A stretch of DNA of 64,000 nt from JAXMEB01 sp046348545 (GTDB lineage: Bacteria > Pseudomonadota > Gammaproteobacteria > Berkiellales > Berkiellaceae), in assembly GCA_046348545.1 (NCBI GenBank), contig JAXMEB010000002.1:1-64000 (forward strand), written 5' to 3'. The translations under genes and the position numbers were made by a program. The notes below the pieces were generated by a model. The model did no database searches. It was not told where the DNA came from and saw nothing but the letters and a program-made list of their open reading frames with translations. This document shows, piece after piece, positions 60,845 to 64,000 of this stretch; the first letter of the stretch is position 1, and every line of letters begins with the position of its first letter.

Positions 60845-62781
60845 TATACTCTTCCCCCTTTAAATTGATGTTTTGTTGTCTGCGTGCTCTCATCCTCGTC
60901 ATGCACTTCATGTGCACTCCGGGGGATTCGTTCACTTGACGCCTCCCCTAAATTTAGAGTGGTTTGAGTATATCCAACAATATTCTGGTTCTTCTTTGCA
61001 GACTGGTAACTTGAAAAAGCCTTTTTAACTTTGGCACTCTGTGAGACCTCACCTATCGGCACGTCCCACCAGGTGCCCCCAGCTTGTGTTGATTGGGTGG
61101 GATCGGTTTTGATGACCACGACATAAGTGGTGCTAGCAGCTTTCGCTGTCTTTAGGGCTTGCTCGAGTGCCGTCAAACTGTCTACAGCTTCAGAGGTTGC
61201 GCCGAGGCTTTTTGCATGGAGTGCAAAATCAATATTGGTTTCAGACAGCAAGTTGTTGAAAGATTCGCTCCCACATCCTGTTTGGAGTCGATGGATACAA
61301 CCGTAACCTCCATTATCTAAGACCACGATAATCAGCTTTTGCTTGAGCTGGATGGAAGTCACGATTTCGCTATTCATCATCAAATAACTGCCATCGCCTA
61401 CCATCACAACCACTTCATGTTGAGATTTGGCCATTTTGACGCCCAAGCCGCCGGCGATTTCATACCCCATGCAAGAATAGCCATACTCTAGATGATAGGT
61501 GCCAGGGACGTTCACTTGCCAGTTTTTATGAAGTTCACCCGGTAGGCCACCCGCTGCGCATACCACTGTGGTGGTTGGAGGGAGCGTTTGATTAACAATA
61601 CGTAGCACATCAGCATCAGACGGAAGCTGCTTGTTTGATGTTGAAGACAGTGTTGAATGCGTCTTAGCGATTTCAACCGCCGAGCACCACTCCACTGAAC
61701 TGCTCCAGTTTGTTAATGTCTGGGTCATTGCCTCAAGCGTCACTTTAATATCTGCTATGACAGGATGTGCGTGGTGTTTAATAGCATCAAAGCTTGAGAC
61801 GTTGATTTGAATCAGTTGACTATTGGGGTGAAAGAGTGCTCTAGAGCCCGTGGTAAAATCGCCCAAACGCGTGCCCAATGCGATAATGAGATCCGCTTCA
61901 CGAGCGAGTTGATTCGCGCTTTGATTGCCCGTGACACCGATGCTCCCAACGTTTTGAGGATGATCAAACGTCAAAGCCCCTTTGCCAGCTTGTGTTTCAG
62001 CCACGGGAATTTGGTATTTTGAAGCAAAATCTGATAAAGCGTTGCAAGCATCAGAATAGTGCACCCCGCCCCCCGCAATGATTAAGGGTTTTTGGGATGA
62101 TTTAATGAGGGAGTAAGCTTTCTCCAACTCTATATTATCCGGTTGAGGCCGTTTTAGAGTGTGAATTTTTTCATTGAAAAATGACAATGGATAGTCAAAA
62201 GCCATAGTCTGTACATCTTGGGGCAGACAGAGTGTCACAGGCCCGCAGTTTGCCGGATCGGTCAGCACACGGAGCGCTTGGGGTAGGCTAGTGATGATCT
62301 GCTCGGGGCGATATATTCTATCAAAGAACCGAGATACAGGTTTGAAGCAATCATTTGCAGATGTCAGCGGAGAGGTGAAATCTTCGATTTGTTGCAGAAC
62401 CGGATCGGGTGCACGGGATGCGAAGACATCGCCTGGTAATAGCAAAACAGGTAATCGGTTCACGTGTGCTAAAGCGGCGGCGGTGACCATATTGGTGGCA
62501 CCGGGTCCAATAGAAGTGGTGCACGCCATCATTTGTTGACGTTTCGAGGCTTTGGCAAAAGCGATCGCTGCATGTGCCATAGATTGTTCATTTTGACCGC
62601 GATAAGTTGGTAATCGATCTTGGTAGTGATATAACGCCTCTCCTAACCCAGTAAGATTACCATGACCAAAAATCGCAAATACCCCTTTAAACAAAGCTTC
62701 TTTTTGACCATCAATTTCAATAAATTGAGCGCACAGATATTTTATGATGGCCTCTGCACAGGTTAACTTGACTTTTTCCAT
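60844..62781 (-). CDS. iolD: 3D-(3,5/4)-trihydroxycyclohexane-1,2-dione hydrolase
   Basis: A 645-residue ThDP enzyme. The N-terminal domain has FAIFGHGNLTGLGEAL, with YRGQNEQSMAHAA containing the catalytic Glu. The C-terminal ThDP-binding motif is VVMVGDGSYLMMNSEI. The normal C-terminus (WWDVPIGEVSQSAKVKKAF then SAKKNQ) is followed by about 42 extra residues encoded by a family A-type element, including RSAHEVHDEDES. The stop TAA is also in the element. The enzyme probably still works because the extension is terminal. Confidence 0.93.
   Translation of the reverse strand: MEKVKLTCAEAIIKYLCAQFIEIDGQKEALFKGVFAIFGHGNLTGLGEALYHYQDRLPTYRGQNEQSMAHAAIAFAKASKRQQMMACTTSIGPGATNMVTAAALAHVNRLPVLLLPGDVFASRAPDPVLQQIEDFTSPLTSANDCFKPVSRFFDRIYRPEQIITSLPQALRVLTDPANCGPVTLCLPQDVQTMAFDYPLSFFNEKIHTLKRPQPDNIELEKAYSLIKSSQKPLIIAGGGVHYSDACNALSDFASKYQIPVAETQAGKGALTFDHPQNVGSIGVTGNQSANQLAREADLIIALGTRLGDFTTGSRALFHPNSQLIQINVSSFDAIKHHAHPVIADIKVTLEAMTQTLTNWSSSVEWCSAVEIAKTHSTLSSTSNKQLPSDADVLRIVNQTLPPTTTVVCAAGGLPGELHKNWQVNVPGTYHLEYGYSCMGYEIAGGLGVKMAKSQHEVVVMVGDGSYLMMNSEIVTSIQLKQKLIIVVLDNGGYGCIHRLQTGCGSESFNNLLSETNIDFALHAKSLGATSEAVDSLTALEQALKTAKAASTTYVVVIKTDPTQSTQAGGTWWDVPIGEVSQSAKVKKAFSSYQSAKKNQNIVGYTQTTLNLGEASSERIPRSAHEVHDEDESTQTTKHQFKGGRV
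60845..60972 (-). repeat. Family A-type palindromic element, copy 8, diverged (128 bp)
   Basis: It runs from TATACTCTTCCCCC to TTTGAGTATA. The inner sequence is diverged but keeps the core CATGCACTTCATGTGCACTCC (one base over 20, at about 60900-60920) in place of the usual CATGTACTTTGTGTACACTC. Length is exactly that of the other copies. Its terminal repeat also provides the iolD stop and iolE ribosome site. Confidence 0.75.
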
Positions 62782-62823
62782 GAGAGTAATCCTTTTTTTA
62801 AGCGGGTAGCATTATATTTGATT

Positions 62824-62951
62824 TATACCCTTCACAGCTGAATTTTCGGGGTTGTTGCCTTCGCGATTCTCACCGCAGTCATGTACTTTGTGTACACTCC
62901 TGCGACTCGAACACTCGGCGCCTACCCGAAAAATCATCTGTTGTGGGTATA
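62824..62951 (-). repeat. Family A palindromic element, copy 9 (128 bp)
   Basis: It runs from TATACCCTTCACAGC to TTGTGGGTATA, between iolC and iolD. The iolC frame enters it and stops at the TGA at 62879-62881 after about 24 element-encoded residues. Confidence 0.92.
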
Positions 62952-64000
62952 GCTTCTTGCCAAAGCTTGATATACCGTTGGAACTGGTTTGAGACTAATT
63001 CAATCAGCATGCTGTCGCTAATTTTCTGAGCAAGCCATTGTTCGGCTGCTTTCATGAAGATATTGCGTCCAATAGCAAACCCCTTGCACAATGGATATTC
63101 TGAAGCCACCTCGAATGCGTGCTGAATTTGATCTTCCCTTAAATCCTGTCCTAATAGGAGGATGCCACGACAATAAGGATCGTGTGTGTGGATTACTTTA
63201 GTAATATGATCCCACGCGCGTTTATCTTTTGGTGGGGCTATTTTCCACCAGTCAGGATAAATTGGTAGGCTATAAAATCGTTCCATGGCTTGTGCGATGG
63301 TTTGAGGGGAGACAATCACATTTTTAGGCATTAATAGTTCAAGCAGCAATTCATGCCCGGTGGATTTAACGGCTGAGAAGAGTAGTTGTAGAGACGCTTC
63401 CTGTTCCATTTTCAGTGCATACCGATCACCAGGATGGTAGGTGATTAAGCATTTGACTACTTGCTTGGCGGGCCATTTTGTAAGCGTTGCGCTGAGATCG
63501 TTGCCGCCTTCGAATGCCAATGGAATACAACCAGGTTGTTCAATCGGTCTTGCAATCCAACCTTCTCTTGTTGAAAATTCATTTAAAATGTCAGCACCAT
63601 ATCTGTCATCAATAATAGCGCCTAAGGTTATTCCCTCAATGGGCTTAAGATGTACAGCTTCTCCAATAAGGCGTTTTAGAGTGGTCAGTTGTTCCACTTG
63701 AGCATGTGTTTTCTCTACTAAATTCTCTAATTGTAATCGATGATCAAATGCGAGGACACAAAGATTGTCGTACTGACGATACCGTGTTGAAGCACGATGA
63801 AGGTGTTCAAACGTTGGATCGCTATCGGGTATTTGAATCAATGGACGGTTTATAAAGGCTTGAAGTTCCTCAAAACTGGGCATGGCAGGTGCGCAGCCAT
63901 GTCTTGAGACCACCAACGCGCCTGCGGCGTTGCCCCATTCACAACATGTTGCGAGATTTTCGTTTCGAAGCCACCCTCTTAAGAACCCACTGATAAAAGC
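62879..64000 (-). CDS. iolC: Bifunctional IolC kinase / DUF2090 aldolase-like protein, C-terminal part
   Basis: The frame is open to the window end; reading from 64000 gives AFISGFLRGWLRNENLATCC then EWGNAAGALVVSRHGCAPAM, the C-terminus of a PfkB-type 5-dehydro-2-deoxygluconokinase, fused to a DUF2090 domain with LCVLAFDHRLQLE, KCLITYHPGDRY, LLELLMPKN and GFAIGRNIF. The fused form is usual in proteobacterial inositol operons, where DUF2090 acts as the aldolase-type partner. The last 24 residues (IPTTDDFSGRRRVFESQECT onward) come from a family A element. The kinase N-terminus lies outside the window, so the true start is not at 63916. Confidence 0.9.
   Translation of the reverse strand, partial: AFISGFLRGWLRNENLATCCEWGNAAGALVVSRHGCAPAMPSFEELQAFINRPLIQIPDSDPTFEHLHRASTRYRQYDNLCVLAFDHRLQLENLVEKTHAQVEQLTTLKRLIGEAVHLKPIEGITLGAIIDDRYGADILNEFSTREGWIARPIEQPGCIPLAFEGGNDLSATLTKWPAKQVVKCLITYHPGDRYALKMEQEASLQLLFSAVKSTGHELLLELLMPKNVIVSPQTIAQAMERFYSLPIYPDWWKIAPPKDKRAWDHITKVIHTHDPYCRGILLLGQDLREDQIQHAFEVASEYPLCKGFAIGRNIFMKAAEQWLAQKISDSMLIELVSNQFQRYIKLWQEAIPTTDDFSGRRRVFESQECTQST

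Noticed and set aside
1..64000. rRNA or tRNA genes
   Set aside because: No conserved rRNA segments or convincing cloverleaf were seen by eye in any gap; a tRNAscan run would be needed to exclude them.

Overview
The window looks like a chromosomal segment of a host-associated gammaproteobacterium, most probably of the Legionellales/Coxiella type. This rests on three things. The cox assembly cluster is ordered coxB-coxA-ctaG-coxC-DUF2909/surf1-ctaA-ctaB-sco. There is an lptD-surA-pdxA-rsmA-apaH block with amgK-murU-djlA divergent from it. Several long coiled-coil or membrane proteins have no recognisable enzymatic domain and resemble type IV effectors. The taxon is inferred from gene order and protein style only; there is no rRNA gene and I found no tRNA gene.

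Layout. 1-304 is the end of an ISNCY-type insertion sequence. 380-16002 is an unusual accessory locus: a two-gene unit (A, proline/threonine/alanine-repeat protein; B, long coiled-coil protein) present twice in tandem (A1-B1, A2-B2). A DDE insertion sequence lies between the units, and relics of one end of that IS lie upstream of both B genes. B1 has a one-base frameshift relative to B2. 16012-18073 holds a methyltransferase overlapping an outer-membrane beta-barrel gene. 18973-23231 is an RND efflux pump; 23350-26584 is rocD, an EamA transporter and ubiA; 26692-29210 is a divergent znuA / znuCB zinc importer. 29318-37181 is a second accessory stretch: a membrane protein of unknown function, an AbiE-type toxin-antitoxin pair with a double palindromic operator, and a 1493-residue protein ending in a poly(A) polymerase-like nucleotidyltransferase domain. 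37304-45829 is the aa3-type cytochrome oxidase and its assembly genes. 45946-55040 is outer-membrane biogenesis, peptidoglycan recycling and housekeeping. 55168-59060 holds a DUF4143 ATPase, mscL, an HvfC-like protein and another coiled-coil protein. 59047-64000 is a myo-inositol catabolism operon (iolC-DUF2090, iolD, iolE) followed by an EamA transporter.

The most interesting genome-scale signal is a dispersed 128-bp imperfect palindrome (family A) with TATACCC...GGGTATA ends. There are nine copies, eight exactly 128 bp and one 161 bp (+33). One copy sits in frame inside the 1493-residue coding sequence (net +126 bp, 42 codons). Others form the 3' ends and stop codons of four genes (the same large gene, the DUF2909 gene, iolC and iolD). 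One is nested inside a second dispersed repeat (family B), which gives a filled/empty-site comparison pointing to insertion at TA. Family B (about 268 bp) itself shows a 7-bp target duplication when A1 and A2 downstream regions are compared. Family A behaves like the protein-inserting Rickettsia palindromic elements, with mariner/IS630-like TA insertion.

How the genes work together: the central genes are ordinary aerobic respiration, envelope assembly, zinc and inositol use. The accessory loci (A/B array, AbiE, large effector-like proteins, palindromic elements) are where novelty is concentrated. All functional statements come from reading motifs; no database search was made.
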